Shown: positions 35,382 through 45,701 of the stretch, piece by piece
Position numbering within the stretch: the stretch's first letter is position 1
How the letters are laid out: every line of letters starts with the position of its first letter
Assembly: GCF_017309385.1 (NCBI RefSeq)
Contig: NZ_JAFJMJ010000003.1
Coordinates: 1,302,001 to 1,366,000, forward strand
DNA: 64,000 nucleotides
Direction: 5' to 3'
Source: Amycolatopsis sp. 195334CR
Lineage (GTDB): Bacteria; Actinomycetota; Actinomycetes; Mycobacteriales; Pseudonocardiaceae
Notes under the pieces: generated by a model
What the model saw: only the letters and a program-made list of their open reading frames with translations
The model's database searches: none
Told to the model about the DNA's origin: nothing
Position numbers and translations under genes: made by a program

Positions 35382-35402
35382 GGTATACACCACGGGTATA
35401 CC
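35382..35402. promoter_or_regulatory. Probable PadR operator
   Basis: GGTATAC (35382-35388) and GTATACC (35396-35402) form a perfect 7-bp inverted repeat with a 7-nt spacer, and a further TATAC lies at 35371-35375. It is about 55 bp upstream of padR and overlaps the expected promoter, fitting autoregulation of the padR-ABC operon. Confidence 0.6.
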
Positions 35403-35455
35403 CCGAGTGAATACCGCAACAGCGCAGGTCAGCGGGGGGTGGAGCGGGGAGAGGG

Positions 35456-36838
35456 TCAGACCCGGCCGAGGCGGGTGAGCAGCACGGCCGACGGCACCGG
35501 GTGCGCGCCGCGGGCGCGGACCGAATCGGCGACCGCGCGGTCGGAGGTGGCCACCACCAGCGGGCGGCCCGCCGGTTCGGCCGCGACGAGCGTGCGGATC
35601 ACGTCGTCGGCGAGCACGCCCTTGTCGGAGAACAGCACCCGGACCCCGCGTGCGGCCGCGGCGGGCACGGAGATCACGCCCGCCCCGTCGAAGACGACGG
35701 TGATTTCGGCGCTCGTGCGCGCGGAGAGCGCTCCGAGCTGCTGGGCCAGGCGGTCGCGCTGGTCGGCCAGCGCCAGCTCGGGATAGCCGGTCTTGGTGAC
35801 GTTGTAGCCGTCGACGATCAGGTGCACGCCGGGCAGTGCGAGCAACCGGTCCAGCGCGGCCGGGTCCTGGACCTTGCCACCGCCGTCGGCGCGGGTGCTG
35901 GCGCCGCGGACCACGTCGGCGGGCAGCGGGCCCGCGTGGCCGAGCGACAGCTCCCGCCGCAGCCCCTTCGCGGCTCCCTCGATGGTGTCGATGAGCAGCG
36001 CCAGGCGGACCTCGTCGGCCTCACGCGCTTCCCTGGCGGACTGGCGGGCCACGTCGGCGTCCGCGACCGCGTTGTCGGCACGGGCGCGCTCGGCGGCCGA
36101 ACGCTGGCGCTCGCGTTCGAGCTGCGCGGTCAGCGCGGCTACCTCCTCCGCGCGGATCCCGCCCGCCTCGGCGGCGGCCGCCCTGGCCTCCTCGGCGGCG
36201 TCCTTGGCCTGGCGCAGCTTCACGCCCTGCTCGCGCAGGCGGCCGCGCAACCGGTCCAGCTCGGCCTCCCGATCGGCCCGCGCGCTCTCCACCACGCGCC
36301 GGGCCTCGGTCAGCTCCGCCTGGACCCGCTCCAGCTCGCCCTCGAGCCGGTGGATCCGGGCCAGCGCGGCGTCGCGCTCGGCCCGCAGGCTGGTCTCCTC
36401 GGCGTTCTTCGCCACCAGGCGGACGCGGGAGTCCGCGCTGGCCTCGCCGAGCAGCACCGCGGCGGTGGCCGCGGCGATCGAATCGAGCGCGTTCGGGTCG
36501 AGCACGTCGGCACGGTGCTCGCGCAGCCACTCCAGCACCGCGGTGCGGAACCGGCTGGACTCGCCGAGCGTGCTGAGCAGCGCCGAGCCGCCCAGCTTGG
36601 CGCGCTTGGCCGGGGCGAACCGCGCCACCGGGCGCAGCTGGCGCGGTATGTCGGCGACCGGGAGCTTGCCCAGCGCGGCCGCCGCGAGCTCGGCGATCCG
36701 CTCGCGGATGGCCTCGGGCAGCTCGACCCAGTTCACCGGCCTGGCCGGGTGCTCGGGCTGTTCCGGCTGGTCGCGCACCTCGGGGGCCGGTGGCACGCGG
36801 CCGGCGTGCTCCGGTTCGGGGTGCGCGGATGCGGTCAT
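35456..36838 (-). CDS. NYN-domain (PIN-like) RNase-like protein with long coiled coil
   Basis: A 460-residue protein. Residues 40-150 are a helical N-terminal domain, 150-300 a long Ala/Arg/Glu coiled coil, and about 335-460 an NYN domain starting HLIVDGYNVTKTGYPE. FDGAGV and VVATSDRAVADSVRARG supply the other acidic positions expected of the YacP-type NYN nuclease fold. Probable RNA-processing role. The ATG is six bases after a TACCCT box, so probably leaderless. It is divergent from the Cho-like nuclease gene. Confidence 0.85.
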   Translation of the reverse strand: MTASAHPEPEHAGRVPPAPEVRDQPEQPEHPARPVNWVELPEAIRERIAELAAAALGKLPVADIPRQLRPVARFAPAKRAKLGGSALLSTLGESSRFRTAVLEWLREHRADVLDPNALDSIAAATAAVLLGEASADSRVRLVAKNAEETSLRAERDAALARIHRLEGELERVQAELTEARRVVESARADREAELDRLRGRLREQGVKLRQAKDAAEEARAAAAEAGGIRAEEVAALTAQLERERQRSAAERARADNAVADADVARQSAREAREADEVRLALLIDTIEGAAKGLRRELSLGHAGPLPADVVRGASTRADGGGKVQDPAALDRLLALPGVHLIVDGYNVTKTGYPELALADQRDRLAQQLGALSARTSAEITVVFDGAGVISVPAAAARGVRVLFSDKGVLADDVIRTLVAAEPAGRPLVVATSDRAVADSVRARGAHPVPSAVLLTRLGRV

Positions 36839-36844
36839 CAGCCC

Positions 36845-36850
36845 AGGGTA
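36845..36850 (-). promoter_or_regulatory. Leaderless-type -10 box (TACCCT) for the NYN gene
   Basis: On the minus strand TACCCT ends six bases before the ATG at 36838. Confidence 0.5.
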
Positions 36851-36946
36851 GACCCGGCACCACGGCGGGGCAGGACGTGTCCACGCCCCTGTGGCATGTT
36901 GTGACCAATCGAAGATTGTCGGTGGCCCTGCCTAGGGTGCGAACCC

Positions 36947-38656
36947 ATGACCGCGTCCCCGGCTGGCCAGCTCGCCTTCGACGAACTCGGCACCCCGCTG
37001 CGGGACACCACCTTCGTGGTGTTCGACCTGGAGACCACCGGTACCAAGCCGGGACCGGACGGGATCACCGAGATCGGCGCGGTGAAGGTGCGCGGCGGTG
37101 AGGTGCTCGGGGAGTTCGCCACCCTGGTCGATCCCGGCATGCCGATCCCGCCGCAGGTCGTCTCGATCACCGGCATCACCCAGGCGATGGTCTACGACGC
37201 CCCGCGGATCGACCGGGTGCTCCCGGCCTTCCTGGAGTTCATCTCGGGCGCGGTGCTGGTGGCGCACAACGCCGCGTTCGACGTCGGCTTCCTGCGCGCG
37301 GCCTGCCAGGGCCACGGGTACCCGGTGCCGAAACCGGCGGTGGTCTGCACGGTCCGGCTGGCGCGCCGGGTGATCACCCGGCAGGAGACGCCCAGCCACC
37401 GGCTCTCCGCGCTGGCCGCGCTGTTCAACTCCGGCACGGTGCCGAACCACCGCGCGCTGCAGGACGCGCGCGCCACCGTCGACGTGCTGCACGGCCTGCT
37501 CGAACGGGTCGGCTCGGTCGGTGTGCAGTCGCTCGAGGAGCTGCTGGACTACCTGCCGGAGGTCACCCCGCAGCAGCGGCGCAAACGCGGCATGGCCGCG
37601 CACCTGCCCACCACGCCGGGCGTCTACCTGTTCCGCGGGCCCGGGGACGAGGTGCTCTACGTGGGCACCGCGGCGAACCTGCGGCGCCGGGTGCGGCAGT
37701 ACTTCACCGGTTCGGAGAGCCGTGGCCGCATCCGCGAGATGGTCGCGCTGGCCACCGGGGTGGAGGGCATCGAGTGCGCGCACGCGCTGGAGGCCGAGAT
37801 CCGGGAGCTGCGGTTGATCGCCGCGCACCGGCCCGCCTACAACCGGCGGTCGAAGAACCCGCACAACTCGTGGTGGGTCACGCTGACCGAGGAGGCCTTC
37901 CCCCGGCTCTCGGTGATCCGGCTGCCGAGGGACGGCGCGCTCGGCCCGTTCCGCAGCCAGGCCGACGCGAAACTGGCCGCCGACACGCTGTCCGGGGCCG
38001 CCGGGCTGCGCACCTGCACCCAGCGCATCTCGGCGGTGGCGCCCAGCGGGAAGCCGTGCGTGCTGGCGGAGCTGGGGCGGTGCGGGGCGCCGTGTGCGGG
38101 GCAGCAGAGCACCGGCGAGTACGAGCCGGCGGTGATCGCGGTCGCGGACCTGTTCGCCGGGCGGGACGCCGCTCCCCTGCGCTCGGCGGCGCGGCAGTTG
38201 GAGCTGCTCTCCGAAGCGCAGCACTTCGAGCAGGCCGCCCGGCGGCGGGACGAGCTGGCGCTGCTGGTGCGGTCGGTGGACCGCGCGCACCGGCTGGCCT
38301 CGCTGGCCACCATTCCCGAGTTGGTCGCCGCGAACCCGGACGGGGACGGCGGCTGGGAGTTCGCGGTGATCCGGTACGGGCGCCTCGCCTCCGCCGGGGT
38401 GGCGCGGCGCGGGGTGCGGCCGATGCCGGTGGTCGAGGTGCTGGTGGCGTCGGCGGAGACGGTGCTGCCGGGCCCGGGGCCGCTGCACGGGGCACCGCGG
38501 GAGGAGGTCGGCATCCTGCTGCGGTGGCTGTGCCGCCCGGGGGTGCGGCTGGTGCGCACGAGCCGCCCGTGGGCCGAGCCGGCGCGCGGGGCCGGGGCGT
38601 GGCGCCCGTGGCTGGACCTGGTGGGCACGGCCACGGCGCTGGAGCACACCAATTGA
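36947..38656 (+). CDS. DEDDh exonuclease fused to a UvrC-like GIY-YIG nuclease (Rv2191-type, Cho-like)
   Basis: A 569-residue fusion. Residues 20-195 are a DnaQ-like exonuclease: FDLETTGTKPGPDGITEIGAVKV, AHNAAFDVGFL and NHRALQDARATV give the D-E-D-H-D set. From about residue 215 a GIY-YIG domain follows (TTPGVYLFRGPGDEVLYVGTAANLRRRVRQYF), then UvrC-like sequence with CVLAELGRCGAPCAG. It may act in DNA repair as an alternative incision nuclease. Position next to the cytochrome bc genes corresponds to Rv2191. TAGGGT lies eight bases before the ATG. Confidence 0.9.
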   Translation: MTASPAGQLAFDELGTPLRDTTFVVFDLETTGTKPGPDGITEIGAVKVRGGEVLGEFATLVDPGMPIPPQVVSITGITQAMVYDAPRIDRVLPAFLEFISGAVLVAHNAAFDVGFLRAACQGHGYPVPKPAVVCTVRLARRVITRQETPSHRLSALAALFNSGTVPNHRALQDARATVDVLHGLLERVGSVGVQSLEELLDYLPEVTPQQRRKRGMAAHLPTTPGVYLFRGPGDEVLYVGTAANLRRRVRQYFTGSESRGRIREMVALATGVEGIECAHALEAEIRELRLIAAHRPAYNRRSKNPHNSWWVTLTEEAFPRLSVIRLPRDGALGPFRSQADAKLAADTLSGAAGLRTCTQRISAVAPSGKPCVLAELGRCGAPCAGQQSTGEYEPAVIAVADLFAGRDAAPLRSAARQLELLSEAQHFEQAARRRDELALLVRSVDRAHRLASLATIPELVAANPDGDGGWEFAVIRYGRLASAGVARRGVRPMPVVEVLVASAETVLPGPGPLHGAPREEVGILLRWLCRPGVRLVRTSRPWAEPARGAGAWRPWLDLVGTATALEHTN

Positions 38657-38708
38657 GATTAGGATCGCGGCGACACCCATTCGTTGAACAGGCCAGGAGG
38701 GCATCCCG

Positions 38709-38987
38709 GTGATCACCGCGATCGTGCTGATTCACGCCGCAGCGGACAGCATCCCCGAAACCGCGCAGGCGATCGCGGACATCGACGGGGTGCAGGAGGT
38801 CTACTCGTGCGCCGGCGAGGTGGACCTGGTGGCGATCGTCCGGGTCAGCGCGCACGAGGACCTGGCCGACCTGATCCCGGCGAAGATCGGGAAGATCCCG
38901 GGCGTGCACAACACCGACACGCACATCGCCTTCCGCTCGTACTCCCGCGCGGACACCGAATCCGCCTTCTCCATCGGCGTGGATTGA
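38709..38987 (+). CDS. Lrp/AsnC ligand-binding (RAM) domain protein
   Basis: A 92-residue protein consisting only of the regulation-of-amino-acid-metabolism domain: ITAIVLIHAAADSIPETAQAIADIDGVQEVYSCAGEVDLVAIVRV. The helix-turn-helix half of Lrp/AsnC is absent, so it does not bind DNA by itself and may be a small ligand sensor. AGGAGGG lies seven bases before the GTG. It converges on qcrB across palindrome copy 3. Confidence 0.88.
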   Translation: MITAIVLIHAAADSIPETAQAIADIDGVQEVYSCAGEVDLVAIVRVSAHEDLADLIPAKIGKIPGVHNTDTHIAFRSYSRADTESAFSIGVD

Positions 38988-39004
38988 CGGCCTCGGGCCG
39001 GTCC

Positions 39005-39073
39005 GCAGGTGTGCTGTGAATGTGGCTTTCACTGCGGATTCCGCAGTGAAAGCCACATTCACAGCACACCTGC
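39005..39073. repeat. Convergent-intergenic palindrome, family 1, copy 3
   Basis: A perfect 69-bp palindrome: 34-bp arms (39005-39038 and 39040-39073) around a single T. It is the longest copy. It lies between the stops at 38987 (+) and 39133 (-). Confidence 0.95.
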
Positions 39074-39084
39074 CGAACACGCGA

Positions 39085-39118
39085 AACGGGCCGCACCCCC
39101 GAGGGGATGCGGCCCGTT
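39085..39118 (-). terminator. Hairpin after qcrB
   Basis: AACGGGCCGCA (39085-39095) pairs with TGCGGCCCGTT (39108-39118), 14 bases beyond the qcrB stop. It is a separate structure from palindrome copy 3 and a likely terminator of the cytochrome operon. Confidence 0.65.
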
Positions 39119-39132
39119 CGACGTAGCGAGCC

Positions 39133-40818
39133 CTAGTGGCCGCTGGTGATCTCCTTGCTCTCCTTGGTGGCGCCTTCGCCCACCGCGGAGGAGTCGACAT
39201 CACCCGGGCCGTGCCCGTTGCCGTGGCCGTTGGCGCGGGCGCGATCGAGGGCGGCGGTCTCCTCCGCCGGGTCCGCGATCACCCAGCCACCGGGCACCGC
39301 GCGCCCGGCCGAGCCCAGCTTGTTCATCTTCTTCGGCACGGACGCGCCCTGGTACTCCAGCGGCACCGCGTGCCCGTGGTCGTCCACCGGGCCCAGCGGC
39401 TGGTGGATCTCGATGAACTCACCGTGCGGCAGGCGCTTGATGATGCCCGTCTCGACCCCGTGCTCCAGCACCTCGCGGTCGCCGCGCTGCAGGCCGACGC
39501 AGATCCGGTAGGTGAGGTAGTACGCCAGCGGCGGCGCCAGCAGGATGCCGATCCGGCCCGCCCAGGTGGTCACGTTCAGCGAGATGTCGAACGTGAACGC
39601 GATGATGTCGTTGAACCCGGACATCATCAGCACCATGAAGAAGGTCAGCGCCATCACGCCGATGCTGGTGCGGACCGGGTTGTCCCGCGGCCGCTGCAGC
39701 AGGTTGTGGTGCGCGGTGTCGCCGGAGAGCTTCCGTTCGATCCACGGGTACGCCAGCAGCAGCCCGATCAGGATCGGCATGCCCAGCGCACCGACGAAGA
39801 ACACCGGCGGGATCGTGTAGTTCCCGAGGTAGAGCTCCCAGGCGGGCCAGATCCGGAGCATGCCGTCCGCCCAGGCCATGTACCAGTCCGGCTGCGAACC
39901 GGCGGACACCTGCGACGGGTTGTACGGGCCGATGTTCCAGATCGCGTTGATCTGGAAGATGCCCGACATGGCCGCGATGACCCCGGTGACCAGCGCGAAG
40001 AACGCCCCGCCCTTGAGCGCGAACACCGGCATGATGCGCACGCCGACGACGTTGGTCTCCTTGCGCCTCGGCCCGGGGAACTGCGTGTGCTTCTGGTACC
40101 AGACCAGCGCCAGGTGCGCGCCGACCAGCGCCAGCATGATGCCCGGGATGAGCAGGATGTGCAGCGTGTACAGCCGCGGGATGATCTCCGTCCCGGGGAA
40201 CTCGCCACCGAAGAGCGCCCAGTGGACCCAGGTGCCCATCACCGGCACCGAGAGCACGATGCCGGACAGGGTGGCGCGGATACCGGTACCGGAGAGCAGG
40301 TCGTCCGGCAGCGAGTAGCCGAAGAAGCCCTCGAACATGCCCAGGACCAGCAGCAGCGCGCCGATCACCCAGTTCGCCTCACGCGGGCGCCGGAACGCAC
40401 CGGTGAAGAAGATCCGCATCATGTGCACGAACATCGCCGCGACGAAGATCAGCGCGGCCCAGTGGTGCAGCTGGCGGACGAACAACCCGCCCCGGACCTC
40501 GAAGGTGATGTCCAGCGTGCTCGCGAACGCCTTGGACATCTCGACGCCCTGCAGGTTCTTGTAGGCGCCGTCGTAGATGACCTCCTGCATGGAGGGATCG
40601 AAGAACAGCGTCAGGTACACCCCGGAGATGATCAGGATGATGAAGCTGTACAGCGCGATCTCGCCGAGCAGGAAGGACCAGTGGGTGGGGAACACCTTGT
40701 TCAGCTGGTGCCGCATGCCCTTGGCCAGGTGGTACCGGTCGTCGGCCCAGGTGGCACCGGCCGCGGCGGCCTTCTCGGCCGGGTTCGTCCCCTTTGTCGG
40801 GGTGGTCAGTGAACTCAT
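39133..40818 (-). CDS. qcrB: Cytochrome bc1 complex cytochrome b subunit
   Basis: A 561-residue diheme cytochrome b of the actinobacterial bcc complex, which oxidises menaquinol. The N-terminal half contains [31 protein letters not shown], with heme-ligand histidines and the start of the quinol-site region, and later [47 protein letters not shown] is the loop after the fourth helix block. The C-terminal 120-residue extension is hydrophilic, typical of actinobacteria. The ATG overlaps the qcrA stop (ATGA). Confidence 0.97.
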   Translation of the reverse strand: MSSLTTPTKGTNPAEKAAAAGATWADDRYHLAKGMRHQLNKVFPTHWSFLLGEIALYSFIILIISGVYLTLFFDPSMQEVIYDGAYKNLQGVEMSKAFASTLDITFEVRGGLFVRQLHHWAALIFVAAMFVHMMRIFFTGAFRRPREANWVIGALLLVLGMFEGFFGYSLPDDLLSGTGIRATLSGIVLSVPVMGTWVHWALFGGEFPGTEIIPRLYTLHILLIPGIMLALVGAHLALVWYQKHTQFPGPRRKETNVVGVRIMPVFALKGGAFFALVTGVIAAMSGIFQINAIWNIGPYNPSQVSAGSQPDWYMAWADGMLRIWPAWELYLGNYTIPPVFFVGALGMPILIGLLLAYPWIERKLSGDTAHHNLLQRPRDNPVRTSIGVMALTFFMVLMMSGFNDIIAFTFDISLNVTTWAGRIGILLAPPLAYYLTYRICVGLQRGDREVLEHGVETGIIKRLPHGEFIEIHQPLGPVDDHGHAVPLEYQGASVPKKMNKLGSAGRAVPGGWVIADPAEETAALDRARANGHGNGHGPGDVDSSAVGEGATKESKEITSGH

Positions 40819-41963
40819 GACTTGCGCTCCCAAAACCCAGGACCGACTGCCTCGATGAAGTCACCTCTCGCAACGAAGTAGCCCTCTTCGTTCACGGTAA
40901 TGGGCAACTGGGCGAGTGCGCGAGTCGCCGGCCCGAAAACCGGCTTCGCGTAGTGCAGTGCGTCGAACTGCGACTGGTGACACGGGCAGAGGATCCGGTT
41001 GGTCCGCTGCTCGTACAGCGACGTGGGGCAACCCACGTGGCTGCAGATCTTCGTGTAGGCGTAGAAGTCGCCGAAGTTGAAGTCCTCCTGGCCCTCGCGC
41101 TTGACCACGCGCGCGGCGTCGGCCGGGCGCAGGCGGATCAGCATGACCGGGTTGTCGGACCGCTTCAGCGCCTTGGCCAGCAGCTCGTGGTTGCCGCGCT
41201 CGGACTCGCGGAACGGGAACACCGTCTCCATCGCGCCCGCCTCGAGGTCCTCCGGGCGCACCAGCGAGGGCTCCTCCGGCTCGTGGCCGAGGTGCGCGGT
41301 GTGCCGGCGCAGGTAGACGACCTCACCCGGGTAGTTCGGCTGCCAGCCGGTGTGCCACAGGGAGTCGCGGTTCTCGGTGTCCTTCCACGGGTCGCGGATG
41401 AACGACGCGAGCGGCAGCGCGACGGTGGCCAGGCCCAGCGCGCCGGCCCCGAGGCCGACGCTGCGCTTGATCGCCGAGCGGCGCGCGATGGTGCTGCGGT
41501 TGCCCGCGTCGGCCAGCTGGGCGACGATCGTCGCCTTGTCGACCTCCTTGGACCCGCCGTCCCCGCGCTCCTGCACCGCGATCTCGTCCGGGATGAACTT
41601 CTTGGTGTAGAGCAGGACGCCGACGGCCAGCGCGAGCACCGCGAGGCCGAGGGTGACGCCCAGCATCGGGGTGTACAGCGAGTACCAGAAGTGCCCGCTC
41701 TCGTTGTCCGGGCTCTCGTACTGCCACGGCCACCAGATCAGGGACACCACGAAGCCGAGCCCGGACAGCGCGGAGATCAGGAACCAGATGGCCACCGAGC
41801 GCTCGGCGCGCTTCTCCGCCTTGGTGCCCTTGACCGGCCACTTGTCCTCGTAGTGGACCAGCTCGACGCCGTCCAGGTTGGTGCCCAGCTTCACCAGCTG
41901 GTCGCGGTCCATGTCCGCCAGTTCCGCCTCGGTCGGCGGCTTCGGCTCTTCGCCGCTACTCAT
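40815..41963 (-). CDS. qcrA: Cytochrome bc1 complex Rieske iron-sulfur subunit
   Basis: A 382-residue Rieske protein with the long actinobacterial N-terminus: three membrane helices (about 55-80, 105-125 and 165-190) before the soluble domain. The cluster motifs are [11 protein letters not shown] and CPCHQSQFD, giving two Cys and two His ligands plus the disulfide pair. It passes electrons from menaquinol to cytochrome cc. Its start is three bases from the qcrC stop, and its stop overlaps qcrB. Confidence 0.96.
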   Translation of the reverse strand: MSSGEEPKPPTEAELADMDRDQLVKLGTNLDGVELVHYEDKWPVKGTKAEKRAERSVAIWFLISALSGLGFVVSLIWWPWQYESPDNESGHFWYSLYTPMLGVTLGLAVLALAVGVLLYTKKFIPDEIAVQERGDGGSKEVDKATIVAQLADAGNRSTIARRSAIKRSVGLGAGALGLATVALPLASFIRDPWKDTENRDSLWHTGWQPNYPGEVVYLRRHTAHLGHEPEEPSLVRPEDLEAGAMETVFPFRESERGNHELLAKALKRSDNPVMLIRLRPADAARVVKREGQEDFNFGDFYAYTKICSHVGCPTSLYEQRTNRILCPCHQSQFDALHYAKPVFGPATRALAQLPITVNEEGYFVARGDFIEAVGPGFWERKS

Positions 41964-41966
41964 GCG

Positions 41967-42791
41967 CTAAGCCCTCGATCCAATCCAGAGGGTCACACCG
42001 ACCAGCGCGGCGATCCCCACAATCCACGCGATGACGCCTTCGGACGCCGGCCCGAACCCGTTCAGGCCGTTGCCGCCGGGGTTGTTGTTGCCGTCCGACA
42101 CCGACTTGACGTACGCGATGATGTCCTTCTTCTCCTCCGGCGTGAGCTGCCGGTCGGAGAACTTCGGCATGTTCTGCGGGCCGGTGAGCATCGCGGTGTA
42201 CAGCTGCTCCTCGGTGGCCGGGGCCAGCGGCGGGGCGTACTTGCCCTCCGACAGGGCGCCACCGGCACCGGTGAAGTTGTGGCACGAGGCGCAGTTCAGC
42301 CGGAACAGCTCGCCACCGCGGGCCGGGCTCTCCCCACGCAGCGCTTCGCCCTTCTCGCCGGGCCGCTGCGGACCGCCGCCGTTCGCCTGGATGTAGGCGC
42401 CCAGCGCGTCGATCTCCTCGGGGGTCAGCTTCGGCGGCTTGCGCGCGGCCTGGGCTTCCTGGCGCACGGCGGGCATGCGGCCGGAGGAGGTCTGGAAGTA
42501 CACCGCGGCCTCGCCGATGCCGACCAGGGCCGGGCCCTTGTCCTGCACGCCTTCGAGGTTCGCGCCGTGGCAGGTGCTGCAGGTGTTGTTGTAGATCTCC
42601 TCACCCTTGCGCAGCAGCGCGGGGTCGACCTGCGCCTGCGCGGTCTGGGGCTCGGGGGCGAACAGGGCGTACAGCCCGCCCGCGCTCAGCAGCGCGACGA
42701 AAAGCGCCAGAAGGCCGGCTACCCGCCGCTGGAACTTCGTGCGGCGCCGCCGTGGCTTCGTCGCCGAGGCGGGTTTCTTGCTGGTGGTCAT
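41967..42791 (-). CDS. qcrC: Diheme cytochrome c subunit of the bcc complex
   Basis: A 274-residue membrane-anchored cytochrome cc. An N-terminal membrane anchor (about 22-42) is followed by two heme c domains with [10 protein letters not shown] and [10 protein letters not shown] (two C-x-x-C-H motifs), and a C-terminal anchor (about 250-268). Methionine ligand candidates are in SSGRMPAV and GPQNMPKF. It connects the bc complex directly to cytochrome aa3. The start used is the ATG at 42791; upstream sequence in the same frame belongs to ctaE. Confidence 0.96.
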   Translation of the reverse strand: MTTSKKPASATKPRRRRTKFQRRVAGLLALFVALLSAGGLYALFAPEPQTAQAQVDPALLRKGEEIYNNTCSTCHGANLEGVQDKGPALVGIGEAAVYFQTSSGRMPAVRQEAQAARKPPKLTPEEIDALGAYIQANGGGPQRPGEKGEALRGESPARGGELFRLNCASCHNFTGAGGALSEGKYAPPLAPATEEQLYTAMLTGPQNMPKFSDRQLTPEEKKDIIAYVKSVSDGNNNPGGNGLNGFGPASEGVIAWIVGIAALVGVTLWIGSRA

Positions 42792-42835
42792 CTCTGCGGC
42801 AACCCTTGCTGTCAGTTCGGCCGGGACGGCTGGTC

Positions 42836-43462
42836 TCAGGGAACGATGTAGATCACCGCGAACAGGCCGATCCACACGATGTCGACGAAGTGCCAGTAGT
42901 ACGACACCACGATCGCCGAGGTGGCCTGGGCCGGGGTGAACTTGCTCAGCCGGGTGCGGATGAGCAGGTACACGAACGCGATGAGCCCGCCGATCACGTG
43001 CAGGCCGTGGAAGCCGGTGGTCAGGTAGAAGACCGTGCCGAACGCACCGGACGGGATGGTCACGCCCTCGTTGATCAGCTGGATGTACTCGTAACCCTGA
43101 CCGCCGACGAAGATCGCCCCCATCAGCAGGGTGATCAGGTACCACCGGCGAAGGCCGTAGACGTCACCCTTCTCAGCGGCGAACACGCCGAGCTGACAGG
43201 TGAACGACGACGCCACCAGGATCACCGTGAACGGCAGCGCGTACGGCACATCGAGGTGGATCGGTTCGCCGGTCGACTCCAGGATCGGCGGCCAGTGGCC
43301 GCTCGAGTTCTGTGCCTTGACCGTGAAGAACATCGCGAACAGCCCAGCGAAGAACATGAGCTCGCTGGACAGCCAGACGATGGTGCCGACGCTGACCATG
43401 TTGGGCCGGTTCAGCGAGTGCACGCGCTGGCTGATGGTGGGAGCCGTTGTCACGAGTCGCAT
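42836..43462 (-). CDS. ctaE: Cytochrome c oxidase subunit III
   Basis: A 208-residue integral membrane protein with five hydrophobic helices: [77 protein letters not shown] and [20 protein letters not shown]. This is the five-helix form typical of actinobacteria. It is the first gene of the ctaE-qcrC-qcrA-qcrB operon, with GAGAGGA before the ATG at 43462. It is divergent from the receiver-like gene. Confidence 0.95.
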   Translation of the reverse strand: MRLVTTAPTISQRVHSLNRPNMVSVGTIVWLSSELMFFAGLFAMFFTVKAQNSSGHWPPILESTGEPIHLDVPYALPFTVILVASSFTCQLGVFAAEKGDVYGLRRWYLITLLMGAIFVGGQGYEYIQLINEGVTIPSGAFGTVFYLTTGFHGLHVIGGLIAFVYLLIRTRLSKFTPAQATSAIVVSYYWHFVDIVWIGLFAVIYIVP

Positions 43463-43616
43463 TATGTCCTCTCGCAACCACCGCCCGTCCCCCGGGTCTC
43501 CGGCGCGTCGCGGGCCGACTCGATCACACTCGCCGCCGCCCTGGTGCTGGGCGCGGGGGCACCGAGCGGATAGCATCGGCGCAGCCCGCTCCACTACCAG
43601 GCCGGAGGCAGTTTTC

Positions 43617-44030
43617 ATGACCGAGTCGACCGCGAAGAAGATCCTGGTCTTCAGCCACCGCGCCGAGGTGCGCGAGTCGATCATCTCCGCCGTCGGCCGC
43701 CGCCCGGCCACCGATCTGGGCCGCGTCGACTACACCGAGGCGGGCACCGTGGCCGAGGTGCTGATGGCGATGGACGCGGGTGAGGCGGATCTCGCCATCC
43801 TCGACGGGGAGGCGCAGCCGACCGGCGGCATCGGCCTGACCAGGCAGCTGAAGAACGAGATCGCCGACTGCCCCCCGATCGTGGTCGCGGTCCGGCGCAA
43901 GGACGACCGCTGGCTGGCCACCTGGTCGCAGGCGGACGCCGTGCTGGTGCACCCGCTCGACCCGCTGACCGCCGCCGAGACCGTCGCCGAGGTCCTGCGC
44001 GCCACGCCGGTCCCGGCCGTCCGCGGCTGA
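43617..44030 (+). CDS. Atypical response-regulator receiver-like protein
   Basis: A 137-residue single-domain protein with the CheY-like pattern: [16 protein letters not shown], then [22 protein letters not shown] and a final [17 protein letters not shown]. The putative phospho-acceptor Asp is in AILDGE, but the usual acidic pair at the end of strand 1 is Ser-His, and the conserved Lys-Pro near the C-terminus is His-Pro. Ordinary phosphorylation is therefore uncertain. GGAGG is nine bases before the ATG, and TAGCAT at 43571 may be its -10 box. trpD follows eight bases later, so they are probably co-transcribed. Confidence 0.7.
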   Translation: MTESTAKKILVFSHRAEVRESIISAVGRRPATDLGRVDYTEAGTVAEVLMAMDAGEADLAILDGEAQPTGGIGLTRQLKNEIADCPPIVVAVRRKDDRWLATWSQADAVLVHPLDPLTAAETVAEVLRATPVPAVRG

Positions 44031-44038
44031 GGCCCGGC

Positions 44039-45076
<1,038 letters not shown>

Positions 45077-45093
45077 CCCCGCCGCGGCTCCCT

Positions 45094-45154
45094 GAATGCT
45101 ATGAGTGGGGCATTACTTGCGTTGATTGCAAGTAATGCCCCACTCATAGCATTC
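45094..45154. repeat. Convergent-intergenic palindrome, family 2
   Basis: Perfect 27-bp arms (45094-45120 and 45128-45154) with a 7-nt loop GTTGATT. The sequence (ATGAGTGGGGCATTAC core) is unrelated to family 1, but the design is the same: arms over 20 bp, 7-nt loop, and each arm containing a nested AATGC/GCATT pair. It is between the stops of trpD (+) and ctaF (-). Confidence 0.92.
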
Positions 45155-45178
45155 GGCGCCGGGCGCCGCTGGCACGCG

Positions 45179-45217
45179 GAACGGCCCGCCTCCCCGGTCA
45201 GGGGTGGCGGGCCGTTC
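45179..45217 (-). terminator. Hairpin after ctaF
   Basis: GAACGGCCCGCC (45179-45190) pairs perfectly with GGCGGGCCGTTC (45206-45217), 12 bases beyond the ctaF stop. Likely terminator, separate from the family 2 palindrome. Confidence 0.68.
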
Positions 45218-45229
45218 GGCGAAAAGGGG

Positions 45230-45649
45230 TCAGTCGTGGTTCGGGCCGGTGTGGTACTCGAACACCAGGCCGCCGATGGTGATCAGCAGCATCACGATCG
45301 CGGTGATCAGCAGCCAGATCTCGAAGAACGCCATCGCCACGCCCGCGGTCGCCGCGGAGGCGGCCAGGCCGACCGGCCAGTAGCTGCCCGGGCTGAAGAA
45401 GCCCAGCTCACCGGCACCGTCGCTGACCTCGGCGTCCTCCCGGTCCTCCGGCCGCGGCTCGATGCGGCGGGCGACGAACCGGAGGTAGCTGCCGGCCAGC
45501 AGCGACAGGCCACCGGTGAGGATCAGCGCCACCAGCCCGACCGGCTCGACGCCGTACTGGCTCATCGTCCCGGTCATCACGCCGTAGACCACGGCGACCA
45601 GGAAGGCGAAGAGGGTGACGATGTCGAAGATCCTGGCTTCGACCTTCAT
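45230..45649 (-). CDS. ctaF: Actinobacterial cytochrome c oxidase subunit IV
   Basis: A 139-residue membrane protein with four hydrophobic segments: FDIVTLFAFLVAVVYGVM, GLVALILTGGLSLLAGSYL, SYWPVGLAASAATAGVAMAF and LLITAIVMLLITIGGLVFEY. It starts MKVEARIFDIVTLF, as expected for CtaF, the actinobacteria-specific fourth subunit of cytochrome aa3. The ATG at 45649 is chosen because the family starts there and GAGGAAAG lies upstream. It is in the ctaC-ctaF operon. Confidence 0.93.
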   Translation of the reverse strand: MKVEARIFDIVTLFAFLVAVVYGVMTGTMSQYGVEPVGLVALILTGGLSLLAGSYLRFVARRIEPRPEDREDAEVSDGAGELGFFSPGSYWPVGLAASAATAGVAMAFFEIWLLITAIVMLLITIGGLVFEYHTGPNHD

Positions 45650-45701
45650 GGGGCTTTCCTCACTCTGAGCTGCGGACTTCGGACTGCGGACCGGGCCGCG
45701 A

